A stretch of DNA of 64,000 nt from Ruegeria discodermiae (GTDB taxonomy: Bacteria > Pseudomonadota > Alphaproteobacteria > Rhodobacterales > Rhodobacteraceae), in the NCBI RefSeq assembly GCF_030758345.1, contig NZ_JAVAMO010000020.1, positions 1 to 64,000 on the forward strand. Reading direction: 5' to 3'. The notes under the pieces were generated by a model. That model saw only the letters and a program-made list of their open reading frames with translations. It was not told the DNA's origin and ran no database searches. Below, piece by piece: positions 18,512-28,444 of the stretch (its first letter is position 1; the number at the start of each line of letters is the position of its first letter). The position numbers and the translations under genes are program-made.

Positions 18512-19453
18512 TTAGAGCCTTTTTTTGCGCATTTCGCTTGGTGATTGACCGAACTCGTCGCCAAAGGCCCGTGTCATTGCACTGGCATTCTCATAACCCG
18601 CGCGTATGGCAATCTCGGATACGGGCAGATCGGTCTCGCTGACCAGTTTGCGCGCCAGATTCAATCGCATCCGACGATAGACTCGTGCGGGGCCCGCGCC
18701 CAGCTCAGCTTTCATGCGCGCCTCTAGTGCTTTCTGCGTCAGTCGCGCCTGCGTGGCGATGTTGGGGATCGCCAAGGGCTGTTCCAGGTTGGCCTGCATC
18801 GCGGCCAACGCCCGGTTCACCGGCGCGCTTGTGCCGCTGCTGGCATGAGAGCGCGCCGAGTCGCGCGTCATGAACAGTTGCGCCACTTCCAGCGCCAGCG
18901 CCTGTCCGTGATCGCGCCCGATCAGATGCATGACCAGATCAAACGCCGCCATCGCGCCGGAACAGGTGATGCGGTTGTCATCGATCACGAAGCGCTCGCG
19001 CAGCACCTCGGTTTCCGGAAACCGCTCGGCAAAACCGGTGAGTTCTTCCCAGTGAATGGTGGCTTTGAGGCCGGTCAGCAGGCCTGCCTCGGCCATAAGC
19101 CAGCTGCCTGTGTCCAGACCGGCCAGCACGGAAAACCGGCCTGCGGCGCTGCGCAGGGCGGCACCGATGCGCCAGTTCAGATAGTTCCGAAACCCATAAG
19201 ACGGCATCACCATCAGCATATCGCCACCCTCATCGCTCAACCGCGCGTGCGGCGCGACGCGCAGCCCGCTGGACGAGGTGACCGGACCGGCATCCAGCGA
19301 CAGGAACCGCCATTCATAGAGCGTCTTGCCCGACAGCATGTTCGCTGCGCGCAACGGCTCGATACTGTTGGCTAGGCAATGGTTGGAGAAGCCATTAAAC
19401 AGCAGAACGCCGAAAGATTGACAACGCGTCGATGATTTTTGCCATTCCTGCAT
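18512..19453 (-). CDS. GlxA-family AraC-type transcriptional regulator
   Basis: The 313-residue regulator joins a DJ-1/PfpI-like N-domain (residues about 12-185) to a C-terminal AraC helix-turn-helix pair (about 210-305, with PLAIPNIATQARLTQKALE and SEIAIRAGYENASAMTRAF). At the nucleophile elbow of the DJ-1 fold the sequence reads AGLDTGSWLMA, so Asp stands where active proteins have Cys; the domain is probably a ligand sensor. Roseobacter relatives (GbdR, CdhR) regulate carnitine and betaine catabolism. It is divergent from the acyl-CoA operon and may control it. Confidence 0.87.
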   Translation of the reverse strand: MQEWQKSSTRCQSFGVLLFNGFSNHCLANSIEPLRAANMLSGKTLYEWRFLSLDAGPVTSSSGLRVAPHARLSDEGGDMLMVMPSYGFRNYLNWRIGAALRSAAGRFSVLAGLDTGSWLMAEAGLLTGLKATIHWEELTGFAERFPETEVLRERFVIDDNRITCSGAMAAFDLVMHLIGRDHGQALALEVAQLFMTRDSARSHASSGTSAPVNRALAAMQANLEQPLAIPNIATQARLTQKALEARMKAELGAGPARVYRRMRLNLARKLVSETDLPVSEIAIRAGYENASAMTRAFGDEFGQSPSEMRKKRL

Positions 19454-19528
19454 GATAGACGTCTAACTATGCATGATGTTGGCCGCAAGACGCGCGACTA
19501 TCCCCGAAACGGATTTTCGGAGCGCGCT

Positions 19529-20689
19529 ATGCAGTTTGGCCTGAGTGACGAACAGGAGATGATCGTCTCGACCGTCCGCAGTTTTGTGGAAAACGAGATC
19601 TATCCGCATGAGGCCGAGGTCGAGCTTACCGGGCAGGTGCCGCAGGAACTAGGCGAAGCGATCAAGCAAAAGGTCATCGACCTTGGCTTTTATGCCTGCA
19701 ACTTCCCCGAAGAAGTCGGCGGCGCGGGCTTGAGCCATCTGGAATTCACGCTGGTCGAACGCGAGCTTGGACGCGGGTCGATGGCGCTGACGCATTTCTT
19801 CGGTCGTCCCCAGAACATCCTGATGGCTTGCAACGATGAACAGCGCGACCGCTACCTGCTGCCCGCGGTGCGGGGCGAGCGGATGGACGCATTGGCGATG
19901 ACCGAGCCTGATGCGGGCTCGGATGTGCGCGGTATGAAATGTCAGGCGCAGCGCGATGGCGGGGATTGGATCATCAATGGCTCGAAACACTTCATTTCCG
20001 GCGCGGAACACGCGGATTTCTTCATTGTGTTCATCGCCACCGGGGTGGACGAGACACCGAAAGGGCCGAAGAAGCGGATCACGACCTTCCTCGTGGATCG
20101 CGGCACGCCGGGGTTCGAGGTGCGCGAAGGCTACAATTCGGTCAGCCACAAGGGTTACAAGAACTACATCCTCTATTTCGACAATTGCCGCCTCCCGGAT
20201 GCACAGGTTCTGGGCGAGGTCGATGGTGGCTTTGCGGTGATGAATGAGTGGCTCTATGCAACACGATTGACGGTCGCGGCCTTCAGCGTGGGCCGAGCGC
20301 GGCGGTGTTTCGATTATGCGCTGAACTACGCCGCTGAGCGCAAGCAGTTCGGCCAGCCCATAGGCAAGTTCCAGGGCGTGAGTTTCCAGATCGCCGACAT
20401 GATCACTGAAATCGATGCCGCCGACTGGCTGACGCTTGCCGCCGCTTGGCGGTTGGATCAGGGTCTGCCCTCAAACCGGGAAATCGCCTCGGCCAAGCTT
20501 TATGCCTCCGAGGCGCTGGCGCGGGTGACCGACACCACCTTGCAGATCTTTGGTGGCATGGGGCTAATGGATGATTTCCCGATCGAGCGGTTCTGGCGCG
20601 ATGCCCGGGTCGAGCGGATCTGGGACGGTACCTCGGAAATCCAACGCCACATTATCAGCCGCGATCTGTTGCGGCCTCTGGGGGCATAA
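19529..20689 (+). CDS. Acyl-CoA dehydrogenase (CaiA-like)
   Basis: The 386-residue FAD enzyme has the three-part acyl-CoA dehydrogenase fold. An N-terminal helical domain opens MQFGLSDEQEMIVSTVRSF. AMTEPDAGSDVRGMKCQA and WIINGSKHFISGAEHADFF are the FAD/substrate signatures. The C-terminal domain has RKQFGQPIGKFQG and the catalytic glutamate in WDGTSEIQRHI. Closest in style to crotonobetainyl-CoA reductase (CaiA). The start was chosen for GGAG 7 bases upstream. Its stop overlaps the next start by one base. Within this operon it probably oxidises or reduces a CoA-activated short acid, perhaps from carnitine breakdown; that substrate is inference. Confidence 0.9.
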   Translation: MQFGLSDEQEMIVSTVRSFVENEIYPHEAEVELTGQVPQELGEAIKQKVIDLGFYACNFPEEVGGAGLSHLEFTLVERELGRGSMALTHFFGRPQNILMACNDEQRDRYLLPAVRGERMDALAMTEPDAGSDVRGMKCQAQRDGGDWIINGSKHFISGAEHADFFIVFIATGVDETPKGPKKRITTFLVDRGTPGFEVREGYNSVSHKGYKNYILYFDNCRLPDAQVLGEVDGGFAVMNEWLYATRLTVAAFSVGRARRCFDYALNYAAERKQFGQPIGKFQGVSFQIADMITEIDAADWLTLAAAWRLDQGLPSNREIASAKLYASEALARVTDTTLQIFGGMGLMDDFPIERFWRDARVERIWDGTSEIQRHIISRDLLRPLGA

Positions 20690-20970
20690 TGAGCAAACCA
20701 AATATCCGCATCACCTATTGCACCGGCTGTAACTGGATGCTGCGTGCCTCCTGGATGGCGCAGGAACTGCTTTCGACCTTTGGCAGCGATCTGGGCTCGG
20801 TCACGCTGATCCCCGATGCCTCGGGCGGTGTGTTCGAAATCCACGTCGATGACCATCTGTTGTGGGAGCGCAAGCGCGATGGCGGTTTTCCGGATGCCCG
20901 CGAGCTGAAATCCCGCCTGCGTGACAGGATTGCGCCAGAGCGCGATCTGGGTCACCTCGACCGGCGCTAG
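20689..20970 (+). CDS. SelT/SelW/SelH-family (Rdx-type) protein
   Basis: The 93-residue protein has the thioredoxin-like Rdx fold with an N-terminal redox motif, ITYCTGCNWMLRASWMAQEL. Both motif positions are Cys, so it is a non-selenocysteine homologue. A FEIHVDDHLLWERKRDGGFPDARELK segment follows, as in bacterial SelW-like proteins of about 90 residues. The function in bacteria is poorly known; a thiol-redox role is inferred. The ATG overlaps the dehydrogenase stop (TAATG) and the ligase gene starts 8 bases later, so it is embedded in the acyl-CoA operon. Confidence 0.88.
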   Translation: MSKPNIRITYCTGCNWMLRASWMAQELLSTFGSDLGSVTLIPDASGGVFEIHVDDHLLWERKRDGGFPDARELKSRLRDRIAPERDLGHLDRR

Positions 20971-20978
20971 GGACCGAA

Positions 20979-23009
20979 ATGGCGCGCGATCTGTCACGTT
21001 TGCTCAACCCATCGTCGATCGCGGTGATCGGCGGCGGCGCGTGGTGCGCGTCGATCATTGAGGCCGCTCGCCAGATCGGGTTCGAGGGTGCGATCTTTCC
21101 CGTGCATCCCGCGGGCAAAGAAATCGCAGGTCTGCCCTCCTATCGCCGGATCGAGGACTGCCCCGGTCCGATTGATTCAGCCTTTGTCGGCGTCAATCGC
21201 CATGCAACGATTGACGTCGTGCGGACCCTCAGCGCGGGGGATGCAGGGGGCGCTATCTGTTTCGCCTCGGGCTTTACCGAAGCGATGGCCCAAGATCAGT
21301 CGGGCTCCGATCTGCAATCGGCGCTGGTTGCGGCGGCGGCGGGCATGCCGATCCTCGGGCCGAATTGCTATGGTTTCGTCAATGCGCTGGACCGCGTGGC
21401 GATCTGGCCCGACCAGCACGGGATGCAACCGGTTGAGCAGGGCGTTGCCATCCTGACCCAAAGTTCGAACATCGCCATCAACCTGACCATGCAGAAACGC
21501 GGGTTGCCGCTGGCCTATATGGTCACGGCGGGCAATCAGGCGCAGACCGGATTGGCCGAGATTGCCACGGCTTTGCTGCAGGACGACCGGGTAACCGCGC
21601 TGGGCCTGCATATCGAAGGTTTCGGCGATCTGCGCGCGTTCGAGGCGATGGCGGCACGCGCGGAAGAATTGGGCAAGCCGGTGGTAGCGCTCAAGGTTGG
21701 CAAATCGGCCCAGGCGCGTGCCGCCACCGTCTCTCATACCGCTTCGCTGGCGGGAGGAGATGCAGGGGCACAGGCCTTGCTGGCGCGTTTGGGCATCCCG
21801 CGTCTGAACAGCCTGCCCGCGTTTCTGGAAACGCTGAAGCTGCTGCATGTGACGGGCTGGCTGCCCTCGAACACGATCGCGACCATCAGTTGCTCGGGTG
21901 GCGAGGCCAGTCTGGCCGCTGACAGCGCGCTTGGCCGCGATCTGGTCTTCCCGTCGCTCAACGACCGCCAGCGCAGCGATTTGCGGGCCGCGTTGGGGCC
22001 AATGGTGGCGCTGGCCAACCCGTTGGATTACCACACCTATGTCTGGCGCGATGTGCCCGCAATGACGGCGGCCTTTGCTGCAATGCTGGACCCAAGCCTG
22101 GCGATGACCTTGCTGATCGTGGACTTCCCCCGCGATGATCGTTGTTCGGCAAGGGACTGGGACTGTGCCATCGAAGCGGTGATTGGCGCGCAGGGCCGGA
22201 CCGGTCTGCCGATTGCCATGGTGGCGACCCTGCCCGAACTGATGCCCGAGGAGGTTGCCGAACGCCTTAGAGCGCATGGGATCGTCGCGTTTCATGGATT
22301 GGACGAGGCGCTCGCCGCGTGCGAGGCCGCCAGTCGTCCGCGCCCGACACCGCCTGCCCCCCTCCTGCTGCCCGGCGCTACGCGCGACGCGGTTTTGATC
22401 CCGGAGGCCGACGCCAAGCAACGGCTGGCACAGCACGGCTTGCGAGTGCCGAGGTCAGAGCGTTGCGTGGATGCGGCCGCCGCCGCGCAAGCGGCGGGGC
22501 GCATCGGCTTTCCAGTTGTCCTGAAGGGCGAAGGCCTAGCGCATAAGACTGAAGCGGGTGCCGTTGCCCTCAACCTCGCAACCCCGGATGCCGTTGCGGG
22601 GGCCGCAAACAACATGCCTGCCGATCGTTTTCTGGTTGAGGAAATGATCACCGGAGGTGTCGCAGAACTGCTGGTGGGCGTGCTGCATGATCCGGCGCAT
22701 GGGATTGTCCTGACCCTTGCCGCCGGGGGTATTCTGACAGAGTTGCTGCAGGACAGAGCTTCGCTGCTGCTGCCCGCAAGTGACGGGATGATTGTCACCG
22801 CGTTGGACAGCTTGCGGATCGGGCGCGTGCTCGCAGGCTATCGCGGGCAGATGGGTGCTGATAAACAGGCTCTGATAAGGGCAATTCGTACGATTTGTGA
22901 CTATGTCGATCTGCACAAGGACGATCTGGAAGAGATCGAGGTCAACCCGCTGATCTGCACGTCGGATGATGCGGTGGCGGCGGATTTATTGCTGCGGCAG
23001 AAGGAGTAA
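20979..23009 (+). CDS. ADP-forming acyl-CoA ligase (acetate--CoA ligase family)
   Basis: The 676-residue protein fuses the alpha and beta parts of ADP-forming acyl-CoA synthetases. The N-terminal CoA-binding domain (residues about 5-130, LLNPSSIAVIGGGAW) leads into two ligase domains (about 140-450, ILTQSSNIAINLTMQKRGL and VSHTASLAGGDA). A C-terminal ATP-grasp domain (about 465-670) carries FPVVLKGEGLAHKTEAGAVALNL and EEIEVNPLIC. In the ligase region ATVSHTAS supplies the phosphorylatable histidine. It activates a carboxylic acid with CoA at the cost of ATP to ADP. Position between dehydrogenase and hydratase suggests activation of the same substrate, possibly carnitine or a related acid. Confidence 0.88.
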   Translation: MARDLSRLLNPSSIAVIGGGAWCASIIEAARQIGFEGAIFPVHPAGKEIAGLPSYRRIEDCPGPIDSAFVGVNRHATIDVVRTLSAGDAGGAICFASGFTEAMAQDQSGSDLQSALVAAAAGMPILGPNCYGFVNALDRVAIWPDQHGMQPVEQGVAILTQSSNIAINLTMQKRGLPLAYMVTAGNQAQTGLAEIATALLQDDRVTALGLHIEGFGDLRAFEAMAARAEELGKPVVALKVGKSAQARAATVSHTASLAGGDAGAQALLARLGIPRLNSLPAFLETLKLLHVTGWLPSNTIATISCSGGEASLAADSALGRDLVFPSLNDRQRSDLRAALGPMVALANPLDYHTYVWRDVPAMTAAFAAMLDPSLAMTLLIVDFPRDDRCSARDWDCAIEAVIGAQGRTGLPIAMVATLPELMPEEVAERLRAHGIVAFHGLDEALAACEAASRPRPTPPAPLLLPGATRDAVLIPEADAKQRLAQHGLRVPRSERCVDAAAAAQAAGRIGFPVVLKGEGLAHKTEAGAVALNLATPDAVAGAANNMPADRFLVEEMITGGVAELLVGVLHDPAHGIVLTLAAGGILTELLQDRASLLLPASDGMIVTALDSLRIGRVLAGYRGQMGADKQALIRAIRTICDYVDLHKDDLEEIEVNPLICTSDDAVAADLLLRQKE

Positions 23010-23012
23010 GTG

Positions 23013-23798
23013 ATGACTGAGACGCCAATCAGGACCCGCCACGACGGGCCGATCCTGGAGGTCACATTGGACCGTCCCAAAGCCAACGCAATCGACCTGA
23101 TCACCAGCCGCATCATGGGTGATGTGTTTCGCGATTTTCGCGACGATCCCGAACTGCGTGTCGCCATTCTGACCGGCGGGGGCGAGAAGTTTTTCTGTCC
23201 CGGATGGGACCTGAAGGCAGCAGCCGATGGCGACGAGGTAGATGGCGATTATGGCGTCGGCGGTTTTGGCGGGTTGCAGGAGCTGCGGGACATGAACAAA
23301 CCGGTGATCGCTGCGGTGAACGGTATCGCCTGCGGCGGCGGTTTGGAACTGGCGCTGAGCGCTGACATGATCCTGGCTGCGGATCACGCAAGCTTTGCCC
23401 TGCCCGAGATTCGCTCAGGCACCGTTGCGGACGCGGCCAGTGTGAAATTGCCCAAACGCATCCCCTATCACATCGCGATGGAACTGCTGCTGACCGGGCG
23501 CTGGTTCGATGCGGAAGAGGCGCATCGCTGGGGATTGGTAAACGAGATCGTTGCCGCCGATCAGTTGATGGATCGCGCCTGGGAATTGGCGCGACTGCTC
23601 GCCAGTGGCCCACCGCTGGTCTATGCCGCGATCAAGGAAATCGTGCGTGATGCCGAGGATTCAAAGTTTCAGGACGCGATGAACCGGATCACCCAGCGAC
23701 AGCTGCGCAGTGTCGATGTGCTTTATGCCTCCGAGGACCAGATGGAAGGGGCGCGCGCCTTTGCCGAAAAGCGTGACCCGGTCTGGAAGGGGCGCTGA
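23013..23798 (+). CDS. Enoyl-CoA hydratase/isomerase (CaiD-like)
   Basis: The 261-residue crotonase-fold enzyme has the two oxyanion-hole regions: CPGWDLKAAADGDEVDG and VNGIACGGGLELALSADMILA. The glutamate in the FALPEIRSGTVADAAS loop is the usual catalytic acid. Crotonobetainyl-CoA hydratases are close relatives. An ATG three bases after an in-frame GTG was chosen because GGAG is then 7 bases upstream. The gene directly follows the CoA ligase and completes a dehydrogenase, ligase and hydratase set for breakdown of a CoA-bound short acid. Confidence 0.88.
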   Translation: MTETPIRTRHDGPILEVTLDRPKANAIDLITSRIMGDVFRDFRDDPELRVAILTGGGEKFFCPGWDLKAAADGDEVDGDYGVGGFGGLQELRDMNKPVIAAVNGIACGGGLELALSADMILAADHASFALPEIRSGTVADAASVKLPKRIPYHIAMELLLTGRWFDAEEAHRWGLVNEIVAADQLMDRAWELARLLASGPPLVYAAIKEIVRDAEDSKFQDAMNRITQRQLRSVDVLYASEDQMEGARAFAEKRDPVWKGR

Positions 23799-23820
23799 GG
23801 CGGACCTGAGACGCGCAGGA

Positions 23821-24456
23821 TCAGGATTTCTCGAACAGCGCGATGAACGCAGCATCGTCCTTGTTTTCGCCGGTCGCAAGATCGCCATAGATGCAAACCT
23901 CGGGCAGAGACAGATGCTTGATCCGATTGTCCGCCTTGAGCCGGTCCAGCGTCTCGGCAAAGCCTTTGGCCGCAAAATGCTTGGCGTTGATCGACAGGGC
24001 AAACATCGCGCCGGGTCGCGCGATGCGCAGCAACTCGTTCAGCGCGCTTGGCCCCACATGCCCATGGGTGAAGGTGCCGGATGAGACGATACCGGAATAG
24101 CTGTCGCGCGGCACCGGGACGCCTTCGTTCAGATCGGCCTCGATCGCGTCGCGGTAGATGTCCTTGCGCATCGCGCGCTCCAGCATCTCGGCGCTGATAT
24201 CAGTGGCGTCCAGCGGTCCAACACCCAAATCGGTCAGCACCTCGCCGCACAGCCCGGTGCCTGCGCCAACATCCAGGGCTGGCCCCTGGCCGCCCGCGTG
24301 CACAAAGGCGCGGGCAGTGTGGACATGCAGTTGATAATCCTCGTTCAACGCGAACGCCCGATCATACTCATCCGCCCATTCCGCATAAAGCCGTCGCGAG
24401 TCGTCGGGCGTCTCCATGGCGTAGGCACTGTGCAGGTCGGGTGTTTTGCGTGTCAT
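23821..24456 (-). CDS. Class I SAM-dependent methyltransferase
   Basis: The 211-residue protein has the SAM-binding motif ALDVGAGTGLCGEVL (residues about 58-72), the following DATDISAEMLERA strand end, and SSGTFTHGHVGPSALNELLRIARPG after strand 4. It opens with ETPDDSRRLYAEWADEYDR, typical of the methyltransferase domain 11/25 group. The substrate is unknown. The ATG was preferred to an upstream TTG since no ribosome site supports the latter. It is convergent with the hydratase gene and divergent from the SDR gene. Confidence 0.8.
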   Translation of the reverse strand: MTRKTPDLHSAYAMETPDDSRRLYAEWADEYDRAFALNEDYQLHVHTARAFVHAGGQGPALDVGAGTGLCGEVLTDLGVGPLDATDISAEMLERAMRKDIYRDAIEADLNEGVPVPRDSYSGIVSSGTFTHGHVGPSALNELLRIARPGAMFALSINAKHFAAKGFAETLDRLKADNRIKHLSLPEVCIYGDLATGENKDDAAFIALFEKS

Positions 24457-24543
24457 GCCCAATTGAAAGGCGGATGAGGGATTCGAATCAAGAAAAGATG
24501 CCAATTACTTGCATCCCGCACGTCTGCAGATCATCAAGGGTCC

Positions 24544-25392
24544 ATGGCAAAGACACTATTTTCCTTCGGACATGGCTATACCGCGCGCGCGCTGGCGCGG
24601 GACCTGAATCCGCAACGCTGGACCATGATCGGGACAACCCGCTCGCAAGAGGCGCTGGGCGAGATCGCGGCGCAGGGCGCAACGCCGCTGCTCTGGCCGG
24701 GTGATGTGCCTGATCTCAATGGCGTGACCCATCTGCTGATCTCGATCGCGCCAAAGGCAGATGGCGATCCTGTTCTTAACGCGCTGGGGAATGAGATCGC
24801 TGCGCGCGCCGGGCAGTTCAACTGGGTCGGGTACCTGTCGACAACGGCTGTCTACGGCGATCATGGCGGCGACTGGGTGGATGAAGCCACGCCACCCAGC
24901 CCCACCGCAGAGCGGGGCCGCTGGCGGCTGGCGGCAGAGCGGCAATGGGCGGCGATCCCGGATTTGCCGCTGCACATCTTCCGGCTGGCGGGTATTTACG
25001 GCCCTGGGCGCGGGCCGTTTTCCAAGCTGCGCCGGGGTGGGCTGCGGCGGATCATCAAGCCGGGACAGGTTTTTTCACGCATCCATGTGGACGATATCTC
25101 GCAGGTGCTACAGGCCTCAATGGCGCGACCCGATCCGGGTGCGGTCTACAATGTCTGCGACGATGAACCGGTGCCACCGCAAGACGTGATCGCCTATGCG
25201 GCCGAGTTGCAGGGCCTGCCCTTGCCACCCGCCGTGTCCTTTGACGAGGCCGACCTGACGCCGATGGCGCGCAGTTTCTACTCCGAGAACAAGCGCGTGC
25301 GGAATACTCGCATCAAGGAGGAACTGGGCGTGACGCTTCTTTATCCGGATTACCGGGTCGGCCTGAACGCGCTGGCGGGTGGTGGGTTCTAG
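24544..25392 (+). CDS. SDR / NAD-dependent epimerase-like protein
   Basis: The 282-residue protein is an extended short-chain dehydrogenase of the YeeZ type. The N-terminal Rossmann loop is [16 protein letters not shown], a changed form of the GxxGxxG motif. [13 protein letters not shown] holds the Ser/Thr and part of the catalytic region, though the usual YxxxK is replaced by a [10 protein letters not shown] segment, as in YeeZ-like proteins. [14 protein letters not shown] and [15 protein letters not shown] are typical of the group. The substrate is unknown. Its end overlaps the convergent dxs gene by 4 bases. Confidence 0.8.
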   Translation: MAKTLFSFGHGYTARALARDLNPQRWTMIGTTRSQEALGEIAAQGATPLLWPGDVPDLNGVTHLLISIAPKADGDPVLNALGNEIAARAGQFNWVGYLSTTAVYGDHGGDWVDEATPPSPTAERGRWRLAAERQWAAIPDLPLHIFRLAGIYGPGRGPFSKLRRGGLRRIIKPGQVFSRIHVDDISQVLQASMARPDPGAVYNVCDDEPVPPQDVIAYAAELQGLPLPPAVSFDEADLTPMARSFYSENKRVRNTRIKEELGVTLLYPDYRVGLNALAGGGF

Positions 25393-27317
25393 GCCCGCTG
25401 CTCGCCGATTGTCGCGACGCCCAGAACATCCAGCACCTTGGCTTCGATCTGTTCGGCGTTCATAGCGGCGGTGCCGTACATATCCGCTGGGCTCGCCTGG
25501 TCGACAAAGATGTCGGGCAGCACCATCGAGCGGTATTTGAGGCCGCTGTCAAACACGCGCTCTTCCGCCAGTAGCTGCGCCACGTGACTGCCAAAGCCTC
25601 CAATGGCGCCTTCTTCGATGGTGATCAGCGCTTCGTGACCTGCGGCGAGGTCAAGGATCAGGTCCCGGTCCAGCGGTTTGGCGAAACGGGCATCGGCGAT
25701 TGTCGGGCGGATGCCGCGCGCCTCCAGCGCTTCGGCGGATTTCTGGACCTCTGACAGGCGGGTGCCAAATGACAGCAGCGCCACACGCGACCCGGTCTGG
25801 ATCATCCGGCCTTTGCCGATTTCCAGCACCTTGCCGCGTTCGGGCAGGTCAACGCCGACCCCCTCGCCACGCGGATAGCGGAAGGCGATCGGGCCGTCAT
25901 CATGAGCGGCGGCAGTGGCCACCATATGCATCAGCTCGGCCTCGTCAGCGGCGGCCATGACCACCATGCCGGGCAGGTTGCCCATGTAGGCAATGTCGAA
26001 ACTGCCCGCATGGGTCGCGCCATCAGCGCCCACCAATCCAGCACGGTCGATTGCAAAACGGACCGGCAGGCGCTGGATCGCCACGTCATGCACGACCTGG
26101 TCGTAGCCACGTTGCAGGAAGGTCGAATACATCGCACAAAACGGCTTCATACCGCCCGCCGCCAAGGCGGCAGAGAAGGTCACGCCGTGCTGTTCAGCAA
26201 TGCCCACATCGAAACAACGCGACGGGAAACGTTCGGCAAACAGGTTCAGCCCGGTGCCATCGGGCATCGCGGCGGTGACCGCCACGATCTTGTCATCACG
26301 CCCGGCCTCTTCGACCAGTGTCTTGCCAAAGACCGAGGTGTAGCTGGGGGCGTTCGAGGGCGCTTTTTTCTGCTCGCCGGTGATCACATCGAATTTGGCG
26401 GTGGCGTGACCCTTATCGCGGGCAGCTTCGGCGGGGGCGTAACCCTTGCCCTTCTTGGTCAGCGCATGGATCAGGATCGGCCCGGTGGCGCGCGCCTTGA
26501 CCATGCGCAAAACCGGCAGCAACTGGTCCATGTCGTGGCCATCAATGGGGCCGAGATAGGAAAAGCCCAGCTCTTCGAACATGGTGCCGCCCATGGCCAT
26601 GCCTTTCAGCATGTCCTTGGCGCGCTTCGCCCCCTCGCGGAAGGGTTCGGGCAATAGCGACACCGCACCTTTGGCAGCGGCTTTCAGATCCTGAAACGGC
26701 TCTTCGGTATAAAGCCGCGAGAGATAGCTGGAGAGCGCACCGGTGGGTGGCGCGATGCTCATCTCATTGTCGTTCAGGATGACGATCAGGCGCTTTTTCA
26801 GATGGCCTGCGTTGTTCATCGCCTCAAAGGCCATGCCCGCCGACATCGACCCGTCACCAATGACAGCGATAGCGTCGCCCAGCCCTTCGGGCGTCACACC
26901 GCCCAGGTCACGGGCCACGGCAAAGCCCAGCGCCGCGCTGATTGAGGTCGAGCTATGCGCCGCGCCAAACGGGTCATAGGGGCTTTCTTTGCGCTTGGTG
27001 AACCCGCTCAGGCCGTCTTTCATCCGCAGGGTGCGGATGCGGTCGCGGCGTTCGGTCAGGATCTTGTGCGGGTAACATTGGTGGCCCACATCCCAGACGA
27101 TCTTGTCGCGCGGCGTGTCGAACACCGCATGCAAGGCCACGGTCAGTTCCACTACGCCCAGGCCCGCGCCCAGATGCCCGCCGGTCACCGAAACCGCCGA
27201 GATAGTCTCGGACCGAAGCTCGGAAGCAAGCTGCGTCAGCTGCGTATCGCTGAACCGCTTGAGATCCGCAGGGCGGTTCACAAGATCCAGCAGGGGCGTG
27301 TTCGGGCGGTCAGACAT
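25389..27317 (-). CDS. dxs: 1-deoxy-D-xylulose-5-phosphate synthase
   Basis: The 642-residue thiamine-diphosphate enzyme makes DXP from pyruvate and glyceraldehyde 3-phosphate, the first step of the MEP isoprenoid pathway. Visible are the substrate histidine region [11 protein letters not shown], the TPP/Mg motif [16 protein letters not shown], and the transketolase pyrimidine domain with [18 protein letters not shown]. The C-terminal domain starts near residue 500. Length agrees with the family. It lies downstream of ispA with an 18-base gap, in an xseB-ispA-dxs arrangement common in bacteria, so DXP synthesis is co-expressed with prenyl diphosphate synthesis. Confidence 0.97.
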   Translation of the reverse strand: MSDRPNTPLLDLVNRPADLKRFSDTQLTQLASELRSETISAVSVTGGHLGAGLGVVELTVALHAVFDTPRDKIVWDVGHQCYPHKILTERRDRIRTLRMKDGLSGFTKRKESPYDPFGAAHSSTSISAALGFAVARDLGGVTPEGLGDAIAVIGDGSMSAGMAFEAMNNAGHLKKRLIVILNDNEMSIAPPTGALSSYLSRLYTEEPFQDLKAAAKGAVSLLPEPFREGAKRAKDMLKGMAMGGTMFEELGFSYLGPIDGHDMDQLLPVLRMVKARATGPILIHALTKKGKGYAPAEAARDKGHATAKFDVITGEQKKAPSNAPSYTSVFGKTLVEEAGRDDKIVAVTAAMPDGTGLNLFAERFPSRCFDVGIAEQHGVTFSAALAAGGMKPFCAMYSTFLQRGYDQVVHDVAIQRLPVRFAIDRAGLVGADGATHAGSFDIAYMGNLPGMVVMAAADEAELMHMVATAAAHDDGPIAFRYPRGEGVGVDLPERGKVLEIGKGRMIQTGSRVALLSFGTRLSEVQKSAEALEARGIRPTIADARFAKPLDRDLILDLAAGHEALITIEEGAIGGFGSHVAQLLAEERVFDSGLKYRSMVLPDIFVDQASPADMYGTAAMNAEQIEAKVLDVLGVATIGEQRA

Positions 27318-27335
27318 GGCGCCTCCAAGCGCGGA

Positions 27336-28202
27336 TTAGCTGTCGCGGGCAATAACGAAGCGCGCGGCCTGCTTCAAGGTCTCGGCGGCAGATCCATAGC
27401 CGTCTAACGCGGCGTTGGCCTGTTCGACCAACTCAACCGCGCGAGATCTGGCCTGATCCAGACCCAGCAGCGAGACAAAGGTCGCTTTGCCTGCCGAGTC
27501 GTCCTTGTTCAGCCGCTTGCCTGCTTTTTCGGCATCCCCCTCGACATCAAGAATGTCGTCCGCGATCTGAAAAGCAAGCCCAAGCGCCCGGGCATATTGG
27601 CGCAGCGGAGCAGGGTCGGACCCTGCCATGACCGCGCCCACGCCGGCCGACCATTCGATCAATGCCCCGGTCTTGCCCGCCTGCAGGCGCGAGATCTGGT
27701 CCAGATTGAGCGGCACCGGCGCGGCCTCAGCAGCGATATCCAGCGCCTGTCCCAACACCATGCCTTTGGCGCCGCTGGCCTCGGATAGGCTCTGAACAAG
27801 CGAAATTCGGGTCTCTGCCCCCCCTACTTCCGGGCGCGCCACCAGATCAAAGGCAAGCGTTTGCAAGGCGTCTCCCGCAAGAACGGCGGTGGCCTCATCC
27901 CATTTCACATGCACCGTGGGCCGTCCGCGCCGCAGATCGTCATCATCCATGCAGGGAAGGTCGTCATGGACAAGGCTGTATGCGTGCAGAGCCTCAATAG
28001 CGGTGGCGGGCCATATCGCGCGCGCCGGATCGACGGCCAACAGCCGGGCGCTTTCCAGCACCAGAAACCCACGCAGCCGTTTGCCGCCCCGTGTGGCATA
28101 GGCCATCGCCTGTGTAACGGACACATTGTCGTAAGCGGCCAGAACCAGGTCGAAGTGATCCTGTATCCGCGCCGCGTCTTTCGCCAGCTGATCGCGGAAC
28201 AT
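27336..28202 (-). CDS. ispA: Farnesyl diphosphate synthase
   Basis: The 288-residue polyprenyl synthetase has the bacterial FPP-synthase first Asp-rich motif LVHDDLPCMDDDDLRRG with its two-residue insertion. An aromatic Tyr lies five positions before it, limiting chain length to C15. The second motif is QIADDILDVEGD. It condenses IPP with DMAPP and GPP to farnesyl diphosphate for quinones, undecaprenol and carotenoids. The ATG overlaps the xseB stop (TGATG); a GTG three bases upstream is an alternative. Its role in core metabolism contrasts with the second polyprenyl synthetase of this window at 39759-40826. Confidence 0.94.
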   Translation of the reverse strand: MFRDQLAKDAARIQDHFDLVLAAYDNVSVTQAMAYATRGGKRLRGFLVLESARLLAVDPARAIWPATAIEALHAYSLVHDDLPCMDDDDLRRGRPTVHVKWDEATAVLAGDALQTLAFDLVARPEVGGAETRISLVQSLSEASGAKGMVLGQALDIAAEAAPVPLNLDQISRLQAGKTGALIEWSAGVGAVMAGSDPAPLRQYARALGLAFQIADDILDVEGDAEKAGKRLNKDDSAGKATFVSLLGLDQARSRAVELVEQANAALDGYGSAAETLKQAARFVIARDS

Positions 28203-28444
28203 CACATGCCTTCGACGGGTTTTGTCCCGGTTGGCGTGCCATCGCCATCCAATGTGATGGCGGCGACCTTTTCTTCGGCGCGCTTCAGCTCGTCCTCGCA
28301 GCGTTTCTTGAGCAAGGCACCGCGTTCATACAGTGTGATCGACTGATCCAGCGCCACATCGCCACGCTCCAGCTGGCTGACGACGATTTCCAGCTCTTTC
28401 ATCGCCTGTTCAAAGCTCATCTGATCAACGGGCGTGTCGGTCAT
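28202..28444 (-). CDS. xseB: Exodeoxyribonuclease VII small subunit
   Basis: The 80-residue helical protein matches XseB: MSFEQAMKELEIVVSQLERGDVALDQSITLYERGALLKKRCEDEL is the conserved core. It binds the large subunit XseA to form exonuclease VII, which degrades single-stranded DNA to oligonucleotides. It overlaps the upstream deacetylase-like gene by an ATGA junction and ispA by TGATG, so all are translated from one message. The large subunit is not in the window. Confidence 0.95.
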   Translation of the reverse strand: MTDTPVDQMSFEQAMKELEIVVSQLERGDVALDQSITLYERGALLKKRCEDELKRAEEKVAAITLDGDGTPTGTKPVEGM

